From assembly GCA_965221205.1 (NCBI GenBank), contig OZ244870.1:2914001-2978000 (forward strand): 64,000 bases of DNA, in the 5' to 3' direction. The stretch is from CBDFMG01 sp965221205 [NCBI: bacterium] (GTDB taxonomy: Bacteria > SM23-31). Of the stretch, positions 10,631-19,299 are shown in pieces. Numbering within the stretch: position 1 is the stretch's first letter; every line of letters starts with the position of its first letter. The position numbers and the translations under genes were made by a program. The notes under the pieces were generated by a model. It made no database searches and was not told the origin of the DNA. It saw only the letters and a list, made by a program, of their open reading frames with translations.

Positions 10631-10831
10631 GCAATTACCCCATCCCACAATCAAGAGAAATTCGCAAAAATCCACAAATTTCTAGTAAAAATACCAATTG
10701 GTGTGATAAATTTTACTTGTACAAATTGCATGTATATTAGCATTTGTCATAATATAAATTGCATCCTATTACATATTGTCTACTATTTTTTTCATTATGT
10801 GTTATCAGAAATTTATTGACATTGTTATTAA

Positions 10832-10882
10832 AGATTTTTACCATAAAGATTTTTGCCCGGTTACGATGTTACGATTTACGAT
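10832..10882. repeat. Cluster of short direct repeats
   Basis: AAAGATTTTT occurs at 10832 and 10847 (15-base period) and TTACGAT at 10861, 10869 and 10876. They lie in the roughly 300-base AT-rich spacer between the prfB promoter and the P-loop remnant, which otherwise holds nothing that I recognise. They could be protein-binding sites or simple slippage products. Confidence 0.4.
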
Positions 10883-10934
10883 TTAACTGGGGGTGATTAG
10901 AAGGTTTTTCCCGTACTAATGAAAGAGATAATAA

Positions 10935-11235
10935 ATGGGAAGGATATTAACTGACTGGATTAGTTCTTATTTAGATTATACAGAAGATACAGAACCACCT
11001 AAATCATATAATACATTGGGTTGCAATAAGTGTAATAGCTGCTGTATTACAAAGAAAGTGTTACTTTAGTCATGAATGCAAAGAGATATGTTCTAATATG
11101 TATGTAGTCTTGGTTGGTCCCGGCAGATGCAGAAAGGAAACAGCTTTATCGATAGATTATGATTTTCTAAGTGAATTAGGAATAGAGATGTCAGCTCAGA
11201 GATGTACGAAGGAGGCTTTAATTGTAACACTAAAA
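10935..11235 (+). pseudogene. Remnant of a phage/plasmid-type P-loop protein (DUF3987-like), N-terminal ~100 aa
   Basis: ATG 10935 opens MGRILTDWISSYLDYTEDT, which hits a frameshift near 11010. In the next frame the sequence continues HWVAISVIAAVLQRK and then MYVVLVGPGRCRKETA, a P-loop-like segment, and then LSELGIEMSAQRCTKEALI. This order matches what I remember of the N-terminus of large DUF3987-like helicase/ATPase proteins of phages and plasmids. The Walker A appears damaged (GPGRCRKET). Everything after about residue 100 is missing, and the frame runs straight into the leader of the secreted protein at 11272. The family assignment is from memory; the frameshift is seen directly. Confidence 0.6.
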
Positions 11236-11271
11236 ATCAAGGGAGTTAGACCCTTTAAGCTGGAGGAGAAT

Positions 11272-13194
11272 ATGCGAATTTTCACATTAACGCTCGCCAT
11301 TGTCTTGTTGTGGTTCGGTTCCGCTGTGGCGAATGACGATCACGATCACGTCGGGGACTGCGAGATTGAAGACTGGCTGTCGCATACCGTACTATCATTT
11401 GAGTCTGGCGACATATTTTACAAGTTGATAATCGAAGGAAGCACCACCTGCGCTTCCGGTCGTGTCACCATCAGCCTATACGATGGGACGGGAGAGTCAA
11501 GAACGTTTATCGGGACTGCTAATGGCATTATCAAAGGGTACGCTTTCAGCGCTACTACGGCGTTGTTTGACTTTGACACACAAGCGCCTCGCACGCGATC
11601 AATTGAGTACAGCATTGAAGCCGAAGAAGCGGACACCGTAAATATCGAGGACTGCGAGATTGAAGACTGGCGGTGGTATTACTATGGCGGTTTGAAAATC
11701 GAAGGAAGCACCACCTGCGCTTCCGGTCGTGTCACCATGCGTTTGTACGAGGGAACGGGAGAATCGAGAACGTTTATCGGGATTGCCAATGGCATTATCA
11801 AAGGGTACGCTTTCAGCGCTACTCCGGCGTTTGACATCAAATCGCCATCTTCGCTATCAATTGAGTACAGCATTGAAGCCGAAGAAGCGGACACCGTAAA
11901 CGTCGAGGACTGCGAGATTGAAGACTGGCAGTGGCATGGCGTTGGCAATACTCTGTTGACAATCGAAGGAAGCACCACCTGCGCTTCCGGTCGTGTCATC
12001 ATGCGTTTGTACGAGGGAACGGGAGAATCGAGAACGTTTATCGGGATTGCTAATGGCATTATCGAGGAGTACGCTTTCAGCGCTACGAAGTTTAACATCG
12101 AAACGCCGCAGTCGCTATCAATTGAGTACAGCATTGAAGACGTCAACAATGCGCCGGTCATCACAACAGTATCGCTTGCCGATGCGACCGAAGGCGTTGC
12201 GTATGACGACACAGTGAAAGCGATCGACCGGGATGTTGGCGATAGAATTACCTTTGCAAAAGTATCGGGCCCCGACTGGATGACGGTCGGTGAGAACGGC
12301 GCTGTCGGAGGGACTCCCGGTGTTTCCGATGTCGGGTCTGATATTGCCGTTTCGATCAGTGTAGAAGATGCAGTTGGAGCGGCTGACACACTCACTACAT
12401 CGATTGCGGTCATCGCAAAAGATGTGGTTGTCATGGCCGGTCCCGATATACAGAACGATATACCTATCCCGGCGGATAGATCGAGCATATCACTGGATTT
12501 TTCGAATAGTGTTTCACTGTTGATCGCCTTTACAGGCGGCGAGGTTGCAAATCAGATCATTTCGGTCAAGCAGATCTCGACTTCAAATATTGCGGAGGAA
12601 TTTCCAACGGTGCCTGCGTTCACAAATGCCGTGTATTATATTGACATAAACCTCGACGTGCACAATAGTGAAGCAGAGTTAACGTTTGGGTATGATGAAA
12701 CATTAGTGACCGGGTTCGGTCTCAATGAAGACAGCCTTGTCGTGAGCGTATACGATTCACTCGATGCACGTGGATTTATCTGGCATGTGCTTCCAAGCAC
12801 CGTCGATACGGATAATAACACAATAACGGTGACGACTGATCATTTTTCTCTTTGGGTGGTTGCGAGTTCAACTGAGGCGCTTATAACCGCGGTTGACGAT
12901 GCAGAGTCTGTCCCGCGCCAGTTTGGTCTTAATCCGAACTACCCGAATCCGTTCAACCCGGTGACGACCATTACCTACAACCTCGACAGAACGGGGATTG
13001 TTGTTGTGACGATATACGATGTCCTTGGCAGGGAGGTCAGGACGCTGGTGAACACACAGCAGACTTCAGGCAGCCACACTGTTGTGTGGGACGGCAGGAA
13101 CAATGCCGGTATTCCCGTTGCATCCGGCACATATATTTCACTGCTGCAATCGGAAAACCGCGTTGTATCGGGGAAATTGACCCTGGTAAGATAA
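11272..13194 (+). CDS. Secreted repeat protein with C-terminal sorting (T9SS-like) domain
   Basis: ATG 11272 follows GGAGGAG at ideal spacing and opens a signal peptide (MRIFTLTLAIVLLWFGSAVA), giving 640 aa. The longer open frame from 11098 belongs to the upstream remnant. Three ~80-residue repeats come first, each starting DCEIEDW and containing TTCASGR, so each has two cysteines that could form a disulphide. Next comes a cadherin/Ig-like segment (NNAPVITTVSLADATEGVAY). A long linker leads to a C-terminal domain beginning NYPNPFNPVTTITYNL and ending SGKLTLVR, the sorting domain of FCB secreted proteins. Probably cell-surface or exported. Ligand unknown. Confidence 0.85.
   Translation: MRIFTLTLAIVLLWFGSAVANDDHDHVGDCEIEDWLSHTVLSFESGDIFYKLIIEGSTTCASGRVTISLYDGTGESRTFIGTANGIIKGYAFSATTALFDFDTQAPRTRSIEYSIEAEEADTVNIEDCEIEDWRWYYYGGLKIEGSTTCASGRVTMRLYEGTGESRTFIGIANGIIKGYAFSATPAFDIKSPSSLSIEYSIEAEEADTVNVEDCEIEDWQWHGVGNTLLTIEGSTTCASGRVIMRLYEGTGESRTFIGIANGIIEEYAFSATKFNIETPQSLSIEYSIEDVNNAPVITTVSLADATEGVAYDDTVKAIDRDVGDRITFAKVSGPDWMTVGENGAVGGTPGVSDVGSDIAVSISVEDAVGAADTLTTSIAVIAKDVVVMAGPDIQNDIPIPADRSSISLDFSNSVSLLIAFTGGEVANQIISVKQISTSNIAEEFPTVPAFTNAVYYIDINLDVHNSEAELTFGYDETLVTGFGLNEDSLVVSVYDSLDARGFIWHVLPSTVDTDNNTITVTTDHFSLWVVASSTEALITAVDDAESVPRQFGLNPNYPNPFNPVTTITYNLDRTGIVVVTIYDVLGREVRTLVNTQQTSGSHTVVWDGRNNAGIPVASGTYISLLQSENRVVSGKLTLVR
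11356..12141 (+). repeat. Three tandem in-frame repeats inside the secreted protein
   Basis: Copies begin at GACTGCGAGATTGAAGACTGG at 11356, 11650 and 11908, giving units of 294, 258 and about 234 bases. Long stretches (for example the segment encoding IEGSTTCASGRV and that encoding GTGESRTFIG) are nearly identical at the DNA level, indicating recent duplication. Divergence is concentrated just after the DCEIEDW motif. Confidence 0.9.
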
Positions 13195-13363
13195 CCTGCC
13201 GGGTAGCAGTGTGATGCTGTACTGGTCTTTGAACTTAAAATCACGAAAAAGAATCCCTTAGATGATGGATTTTTTTACGGAAGGCATACATTCCGGCCGG
13301 TTATCTCGAATATTGAAATTAATTGATGAGGTTAACGCAGATGTATAAGAAAGAGGAGTACTC

Positions 13364-13549
13364 ATGTCAAACAGGTTCTATGTTTTCTCCGCATTATTTG
13401 AAAAAAGATTAAAAAAGATAAAGTTATACAAACAGCCTTGGGGGGATCATATTTATAAAAATTTTCTGAGTGTTAAACATGGAATACCTACATTGCTCAG
13501 ATTCATCTGCGGGAATGGAAAACAGAACAATATTTTACCTAATTATTAG
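13364..13549 (+). CDS. Small hypothetical protein (61 aa)
   Basis: Open frame beginning MSNRFYVFSALFEKR with a good GAGGAG site 8-9 bases upstream. It is basic, Lys-rich, with no signal peptide or motif that I recognise. It lies in the 440-base spacer between the secreted protein and glnA. An overlapping frame (ATG 13341) also opens from the same site but is shorter. It may equally be a fragment of a decayed gene. The rest of the spacer shows nothing. Confidence 0.3.
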   Translation: MSNRFYVFSALFEKRLKKIKLYKQPWGDHIYKNFLSVKHGIPTLLRFICGNGKQNNILPNY

Positions 13550-13634
13550 TAACTTCAGCACATCTTAGATTGCTTTTCAATTCTGAAGATAACCCATAGA
13601 ACACACACAATGTATATTTGAAAGGAGATTTTTA

Positions 13635-14963
13635 ATGAGTTATACAGCACAGGATGTTATTAAAATTGTAAAGGATCAGGATATCCGGTTTATCAGTATT
13701 TGGTTTACCGATATTCTTGGAATTCTTAAAGGCTTTTCAATCACTCCTCATGAACTCGAAGGCGCGCTATCTGAAGGAATGGGTTTTGACGGTTCATCAA
13801 TAGAAGGGTTTGCACAAATTGAGGAGAGTGATATGGTTGCCCTTCCGGATCCTTCCACATTCAATATTCTTCCCTGGCAGACAGACGGAATGAAAATCGC
13901 AAGGATGTTTTGTGACATATTAAACCCAGACGGAACACCGTATGCCGGAGATCCCCGTTACTGCCTGAAGCAAAACCTTGAAAAAACAAATCAGATGGGT
14001 TTTGACAAATTTTACATCGGTCCGGAACTTGAATACTTTTATTTTCCGAACGAAAAGGATCCGACGCCTCTCGATTCCGGGGGATATTTCGATCAACTTC
14101 CACTCGATCTTGGAACAGACCTCAGGAAAGAAACGATCAGAAGCCTGGAAGAGTTGGGTATCCATGTTGAATACAGCCACCATGAAGTTGCTCCAGGTCA
14201 GCACGAAATTGATCTCCGATACCAGGATGCACTCCAGATGGCAGATCAGGTCATGACATATAAAGCCGTTGTGAAACGGATTGCCTATTTACGCGGTTAT
14301 TATGCATCTTTTATGCCGAAACCGGTTTTTGGTGTAAACGGTTCAGGGATGCATACCCATCAGTCGCTTTTTACCGGAGATAAAAATGCTTTTTACGATA
14401 AAGACGACCAACACAACCTATCTGAAATGTGTAAGCAATATGTTGCTGGAATTTTACACCACAGCAGATCATTTGCATCTGTTACAAATCAGTGGGTTAA
14501 TTCATATAAGCGACTCGTTCCGGGATTTGAAGCTCCGGTATATATCTCCTGGGCACAGCAGAACCGGTCAGCTATGATCAGGATTCCGAAATACAAACCG
14601 GGCAAAGAGCAGGCGACGCGTATTGAGTTACGGTCTCCCGATCCTGCCTGTAACCCGTATTTAGCATTCTCAGTAATGCTCCGCGCAGGGCTCGACGGCA
14701 TCGAGAAAAAGATGCAGATACCAGCTGTGACAGATAACAACATATACGAAATGACTGAAGATGAACGAGCAAAAGCAGAAATTGAGTCACTACCGGAATC
14801 TCTTTGGGAGGCAATTCAGCTTACTGAAAAAAGCGATCTCATGCATGATACACTTGGCCAACACATGTTCGATCGGTTTATCCGAAACAAAAAGATAATA
14901 TGGCAAGAGCATAGAGCTCAGGTTACACCGCAGGAAATCGAACAATATCTCCCTATTTTGTAA
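13635..14963 (+). CDS. glnA: Glutamine synthetase type I
   Basis: 442 aa. Condenses ammonia and glutamate using ATP. Family motifs are intact: FDGSSIEGF, HHEVAPGQHEID, NGSGMHTHQS, the VPGFEAPVYISWAQQNRSA active-site region, and ELRSPDPACNPYLAF. The ~440-residue length matches the shorter GSI-alpha group, which is usually feedback-regulated rather than adenylylated; that subgroup call is inference. A strong AAAGGAG site precedes ATG 13635. No NtrC-type promoter is obvious upstream. Intact and monocistronic. Confidence 0.96.
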   Translation: MSYTAQDVIKIVKDQDIRFISIWFTDILGILKGFSITPHELEGALSEGMGFDGSSIEGFAQIEESDMVALPDPSTFNILPWQTDGMKIARMFCDILNPDGTPYAGDPRYCLKQNLEKTNQMGFDKFYIGPELEYFYFPNEKDPTPLDSGGYFDQLPLDLGTDLRKETIRSLEELGIHVEYSHHEVAPGQHEIDLRYQDALQMADQVMTYKAVVKRIAYLRGYYASFMPKPVFGVNGSGMHTHQSLFTGDKNAFYDKDDQHNLSEMCKQYVAGILHHSRSFASVTNQWVNSYKRLVPGFEAPVYISWAQQNRSAMIRIPKYKPGKEQATRIELRSPDPACNPYLAFSVMLRAGLDGIEKKMQIPAVTDNNIYEMTEDERAKAEIESLPESLWEAIQLTEKSDLMHDTLGQHMFDRFIRNKKIIWQEHRAQVTPQEIEQYLPIL

Positions 14964-15053
14964 ATAGGTTGTTAACGAAAGGGAAAAAATCATTGTGTAT
15001 TACGAATTACTACCATTTGCTCTGCTTGCCGTGAGCACTCGTCTGTCTTCGTA

Positions 15054-15618
15054 ATGCGCGATAGCGCCCAGGACACACCGGAAAAGGAGACTGCTGGAGG
15101 AAATAACCTGCAACCTGAATTTCTGACCAGAGAGCAAATTGCCGAATGGCAGAATCGGCTCCGTACCATTGAAGCAGAGCCAGTCGGACGTGGTGAGATT
15201 GCTGTTTTAGAAACTTCTCTCGATATAATTCGATTCGGATTTTTTACTGATGTTGCCCTGAATCACAAGCGGATTTTATGATTGGACTACGTTTCACCGG
15301 GCGATTCCGGGATTCATGATTCAGAATGGTGACATCAACTCAAAGCAATGACAATCCGTCCGACGATGGAGCCGGTTCTCCTGGTTACAATGTCGATGCC
15401 GATGCCGAATTCAGTGACATTTCCCATGTTCGTGGTATCGCATCTACTGCACGAAAAGGTGATGATATCAATAGTGCAAGCTGTCAATTTTTTATTATGC
15501 ACGCTGGTAGTCCTTTTCTTGATGACAGTATTCAGTATTCGGCGAAGTACTTGACGGTCTTGCTGTAGTCGGATAATATTGCCACTGCTTCCAGAGAGCA
15601 GAGAGACAAGAATGTTCC
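15054..15618 (+). pseudogene. Decayed cyclophilin-type peptidyl-prolyl isomerase
   Basis: The frame from 15054 reaches GEIAVLETSLDIIRFGFFTDVALNHKR, the start of a cyclophilin fold. It then shifts to DWTTFHRAIPGFMIQNGDIN, shifts again to SNDNPSDDGAGSPGY and ISHVRGIASTARK, continues with SCQFFIMHAGSPFLDD, shifts to QYSVFGEVLDGLAVV, and ends with DNIATASREQRDKNVPW. At least three or four frameshifts break one recognisable cyclophilin. No function can be expected. It opens the GC-richer decayed island. Confidence 0.8.
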
Positions 15619-16178
15619 TTGGTCATTGTAAACCACAAACCAACAGGAATTCCAGATTTTTTCAGAGATTTTGAGGTGCGCAGACGGTTCGTATTCACCG
15701 GTGGTGCCAGAACTGTAACCATGCGGACTCCAAGCAATATATCCGCGTATTTTGGAAATGACGGGACCTTTACCTACACGGCCACTGAGTCGGGTACTTG
15801 GTACTTAGTGGCATTGTCAGCAAACTCTCCCGCCGGCACCACCTACACGGTGAAGTACGAACAGATCATCACCGTGTCCCGGACGCGCCACGTATAAGCC
15901 AGGTGCTGTGGGACGCACCCAGGGACAGTTTCAGCTACTCGTGGTCACCGCCCACCAATGATGGCGGAAGCCCGATCATTCGCTATGAGCGCGGGTATTC
16001 AGAGAATGTCAATGGGCCTGCACCGATCAATCGCGGAATTTTTCACAGTCCTCCGCATGAGCGACGCGGCCGTAGTGGAGGGATTGATCCAGGTGGCACG
16101 GTTTATGTCTACGTGCGTGCCGTGAATTCTGCGGGAGCAGTACCCTGGGCGACAAGGTCGGCGAGCCGGCCGAACTAG
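15619..16178 (+). pseudogene. Fragments of a fibronectin type III surface protein
   Basis: Two frames together give a beta-rich segment (FTYTATESGTWYLVAL, AGTTYTVKYEQI) and then a typical FN3 domain (PDAPRISQVLWDAP, SYSWSPPTNDGGSPIIRYE, TVYVYVRAVNSAGA). The frame changes near 15880. No start codon with a ribosome site and no signal peptide remain, so this is the middle or end of a larger extracellular protein. About 220 bases of non-coding GC-rich sequence follow. Confidence 0.55.
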
Positions 16179-16405
16179 AGATGGATACGGTCAGCCCCCC
16201 TGGTGTGAGTGTTCATAAACGTCGCGCTGCCGCTGCTTTCGGCTGCGATGGGCCTATCCTCGCTGAGGGGCAACACGTAAGCCCCCAACAGGTCAACGAC
16301 ACCTGTTACAGAAAATATGGTGTATTATCATTATGTTGTAAAATTCAGGCCAACCCGGACACGGGCAGTTAACCCAGCCTTTCATGAGAGGATCTAGCCA
16401 CGCAG

Positions 16406-17244
16406 ATGAGCATCTCGGAAGCCAGCGCTGCATGGAAGTCGTTCCTGGAAACCACGCCACCGAATACTCCAATGGAGATTCAGGGGGTTGCGCGCGGAGG
16501 CGGAGTCTGCATGGACACGTAAGCGACAGCATTTGGTATCTCAGCGCCCCGCACATCCACCTGCACTGTGAGCACGATGACGGCTCTCGAAGATTCGAAT
16601 TTACTAGCGGTGAGAAAATCGCTGCCCCATCCTCTTTGAACTACAAGTTCATTACGTATCAATGTCGCGACTGTGGAACCACCAGAAAGACGTTCGCGGT
16701 CTCGATCATTCGGGACGGCGCTGACTGCAAGGTGATGAAACTAGGGGAATATCCACCGTTTTCAGCGCCCATATCCTCAAGGATTGAAAAACTACTCACT
16801 AAATCGGACCTGGAGCTCTACCGGAAAGGGGTCCGTGCGGAGGCTCAGGGCCTCGGTATTGGCGCCGCCACATATTTCCGGCGCATTGTCGAGGAGCAGT
16901 GGCAGCTTCTCGTGACAGAAATCCGTCGAGCGGCGGAGCGGTTAGGCGTTGAGGATCTCGGCGTGTACGACGCTGCCCTTCGGGAAACACAGTTCTCGAA
17001 AGCTGTAGCGATGCTAAAGGACGCTATCCCGGAGAAACTGCTGATCGTTGGCCGGCAAAAACCCGCTGACGTTGCTGTATCAACCACTCAGCCAGCAGCT
17101 GCATGGACTGACGGACGAGAGGCGTGCCTGCAGCAAGCGGCGGACATCCGGGTCGTGCTTACCGTGTTGCTGGAGAACATTGCGGACGTGATGGAGGATC
17201 AAGACGAGCTCAGCGCCGCCGCGACGAGATTGAAAGAGAGGTGA
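16406..17244 (+). pseudogene. DUF4145-like protein with several frameshifts
   Basis: ATG 16406 reads MSISEASAAWKSFLETTPPN and stops at a TAA near 16515. The +2-shifted frame carries the body: a zinc-finger-like CRDCGTTRKTF, then YRKGVRAEAQGLGIGAATYFRRIVEEQ, the helical segment typical of DUF4145-like proteins. Near 17060 a second shift occurs: the alternate frame gives PLTLLYQPLSQQLHGLTDE, while the open frame resumes with CLQQAADIRVVLTVLLENI. The long open frame 16384-17244 therefore survives only through compensating shifts. Such proteins often lie in defence or mobile islands; function unknown. Confidence 0.6.
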
Positions 17245-17430
17245 GTGCTGACCGTCGGCGCTGCCCACAATCCACAGGTGAGGATCGCGAGCGATGCTGG
17301 TACCGTTCATGACCCATAAGTTCACTTATCGGACGTGACGCCAGAGATGGAGAGAGATGGAGCTGGACAAATCGGCGGCCCGCCATGCCGTGCGGGACAC
17401 GCGTGCTACGGCTCATCGCAGCGCGGAATT

Positions 17431-18078
17431 CTACACGCTAAAGAGGCTCCGAAACCAGTTGACGAAGGAGCGCGACCTCGGGCTCGTAGGGTCCAGAAGT
17501 TTATGCTTCACGGCTTCTTGCAGTCGAGGACCCGGTTCGCCCTGCCACGCGAGCCACGTGTAAATCTCTGCCTTACTCTGGTGGACATTCTTGAATGGAG
17601 CCCCTTGGCGTCTGGATTCGGCAACACAATTCCGGGCCAGTTCGTACAGAGCATGGGGCTTCTCCGGAGGAATCAGTTGGACCAGCAAGTCCTCCAGCAT
17701 CCCGGTGAACCGGTTGTCCGGCATGATCCAGATGCCGAAACGCCAACCGGCGGAGTGGACGATCTCCAGGCCTTCGGCGGGGATCCGGTCCGGCAACTCC
17801 GCAAACTCACTGCTGCAACAGCACCTGAACTGATCCCACCGGGCAGCGGCATCACCGTTGGCATCGACAACGATGCCCAAGGCTTCGAGTCCCGACGCTC
17901 TCACTTCAGCCTCAATAACTTCCGGCTTCAGGATTTCATTGACGCTATGGGACACCTTAATGTATACGGGAAAGTTGGGAGGATCCGGCCACGTGACGCC
18001 GTTTGCTTCCATCAGATACGGGATTACGCTCTTGTCCGTCTCGCCCTCTACGAGCAGCTTCCGGGGATTGTTCCTCAC
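17431..18078 (-). CDS. TOPRIM-fold protein, DUF3226-like
   Basis: About 215 aa. The N-terminal LLVEGETDKSVIPYL carries the conserved Glu of a TOPRIM domain, and IVVDANGD near residue 90 supplies the acidic DxxxD pair that binds Mg2+. The C-terminal half is helical without clear motifs. I prefer GTG 18078, because AGGTGA lies 8 bases upstream, over a TTG at 18084. It begins just past the stop (18086) of the AAA ATPase gene, so the two form a transcription unit. TOPRIM partners of OLD- or PARIS-like ATPases act as nucleases in phage defence; applying that here is inference. Confidence 0.75.
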   Translation of the reverse strand: MRNNPRKLLVEGETDKSVIPYLMEANGVTWPDPPNFPVYIKVSHSVNEILKPEVIEAEVRASGLEALGIVVDANGDAAARWDQFRCCCSSEFAELPDRIPAEGLEIVHSAGWRFGIWIMPDNRFTGMLEDLLVQLIPPEKPHALYELARNCVAESRRQGAPFKNVHQSKAEIYTWLAWQGEPGPRLQEAVKHKLLDPTSPRSRSFVNWFRSLFSV

Positions 18079-18085
18079 GGGCAAA

Positions 18086-18991
18086 TCACCTGACCTCTAT
18101 GTTCCGTTCGGCGGCAGCCACGATGGCCTGGTTGCTGAACCTGATCGCTTCTGCCCGACTCCGATCGATCCTCTGAATCGTGACGTCGCCCACGTTGGAT
18201 TTCGCAATTGCCGCCAGACTCTCATAACAGTCGCGGCTGTGCGTCGTGGCGAACACCTGGACCGACAGAGCGGCAGCCTGGTCACTGATCATCCGCCACA
18301 TGTTTTCCATGACGGAGTAGTGAAGACCGGTGTCGATTTCATCGACGAGCAGAACTCCTCCCCTGACGTTCGCGAGAGAAAGCGCCAGACCGAGTATCCG
18401 CCACATGCCGTCTCCCATGCTTTCTATAGGGACGCGGCCGGCAGAGTCGGCGAGCTTGAGGACCACCCCACCCGGTCCCACCACTGTCACTGTTGATCGG
18501 TCTCCAGTCGACCGTGACGGTGGCAATCCGCTCGATGCCCGGATCGAGGATGCGGAGCGCTTGTGTGACGGCTTCTTCGCTCTCAGTGAGCACCACTTGC
18601 TCGAACATCCGAACGACATCGGATGCTGACATACCGCTGGTCCTGATGAATTGACCGGCCTTGCTCGAACCGCTTCGCGAGTGTATCCGCCGCCGATGCG
18701 ATCCGCCTCGATGCGTATCGCGCCACGCAGTGCGTGGTTCGGGAACAGGTGCGACACGTCGTCGAGAGACATGCGGGATTCTTCATCACCCTTGTAGCCC
18801 CACTCCCCTCGGCGGTCGACAATGGACGACAGCACGTACGGGTTACCTACCGACCGGAGCAATTCGATGCACTCGAGGATCGAGGTCTTGCCGCAGTTGT
18901 TCGTCCCGACCAGCAAGTTGACGCGGCCAAGTCCTTGCATCCGGAATGAATCGAACCCGCGGTAGCTGTTAATCCGTATTGATGAGTACAA
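18086..18991 (-). pseudogene. OLD/RecF-like AAA ATPase with compensating frameshifts
   Basis: TTG 18991 (GGAG 8 bases upstream) starts MYSSIRINSYRGF, typical of AAA_15/AAA_21 ATPases, with Walker A LLVGTNNCGKTS. The C-terminal part has Walker B GGVLLVDEIDTGLH and the sensor VFATTHSRDC. Between about 18680 and 18500 the open frame is Ser/Arg-rich nonsense, while the neighbouring minus frame encodes the expected helical segment (MSASDVVRMFEQVVL, EEAVTQALRILDPGIERI). So two opposite shifts leave an uninterrupted but scrambled middle. Either the gene is dead or the sequence has two indels. It is paired with the TOPRIM gene downstream. Confidence 0.7.
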
Positions 18992-19299
18992 GGCGCTGTC
19001 TCCGTGAAGCTACACTGGAATCATCTTTTATTGTAAAAGTCTTCAATATGCTCCCTGTTTTTCTGAAAACTTATTAAGGTACTAATATAATTTTTTTTGT
19101 CAATATTTATTCTGCCTAACTTTTCAATCACGACGAAGCCAATAGCGGCCTTTTCCGACAACTCCAACAACTCTACCTACAAGCTCATTATCGAGAAAAC
19201 AGGAGTTGGAGGACTTTGAATAATTGGATTTGTCTATTAAATTGAAATTGCCGGGGCATTTCATAATCCAAATCAGCTGACATTAAATACTGTAACAAA

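Noticed and set aside
11098-11271. Start of the secreted protein at 11098 (698 aa).
   Set aside because: This part belongs to the P-loop remnant in continuous frame; an ideal GGAGGAG site and a signal peptide begin at 11272.
11356-12141. Repeat array considered as CRISPR.
   Set aside because: Repeats are about 250 bp, in frame and coding; there are no short regular repeats with unique spacers and no cas genes.
11682-12488. Long open frame (268 codons) on the minus strand opposite the repeats.
   Set aside because: Mirror of the repetitive coding sequence; no ribosome site, no protein-like motif, and the plus strand gene is well supported.
17335-18093. 252-codon plus-strand frame opposite the TOPRIM gene.
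   Set aside because: GC-rich antisense frame; the minus strand carries the recognisable TOPRIM motifs and a ribosome site.
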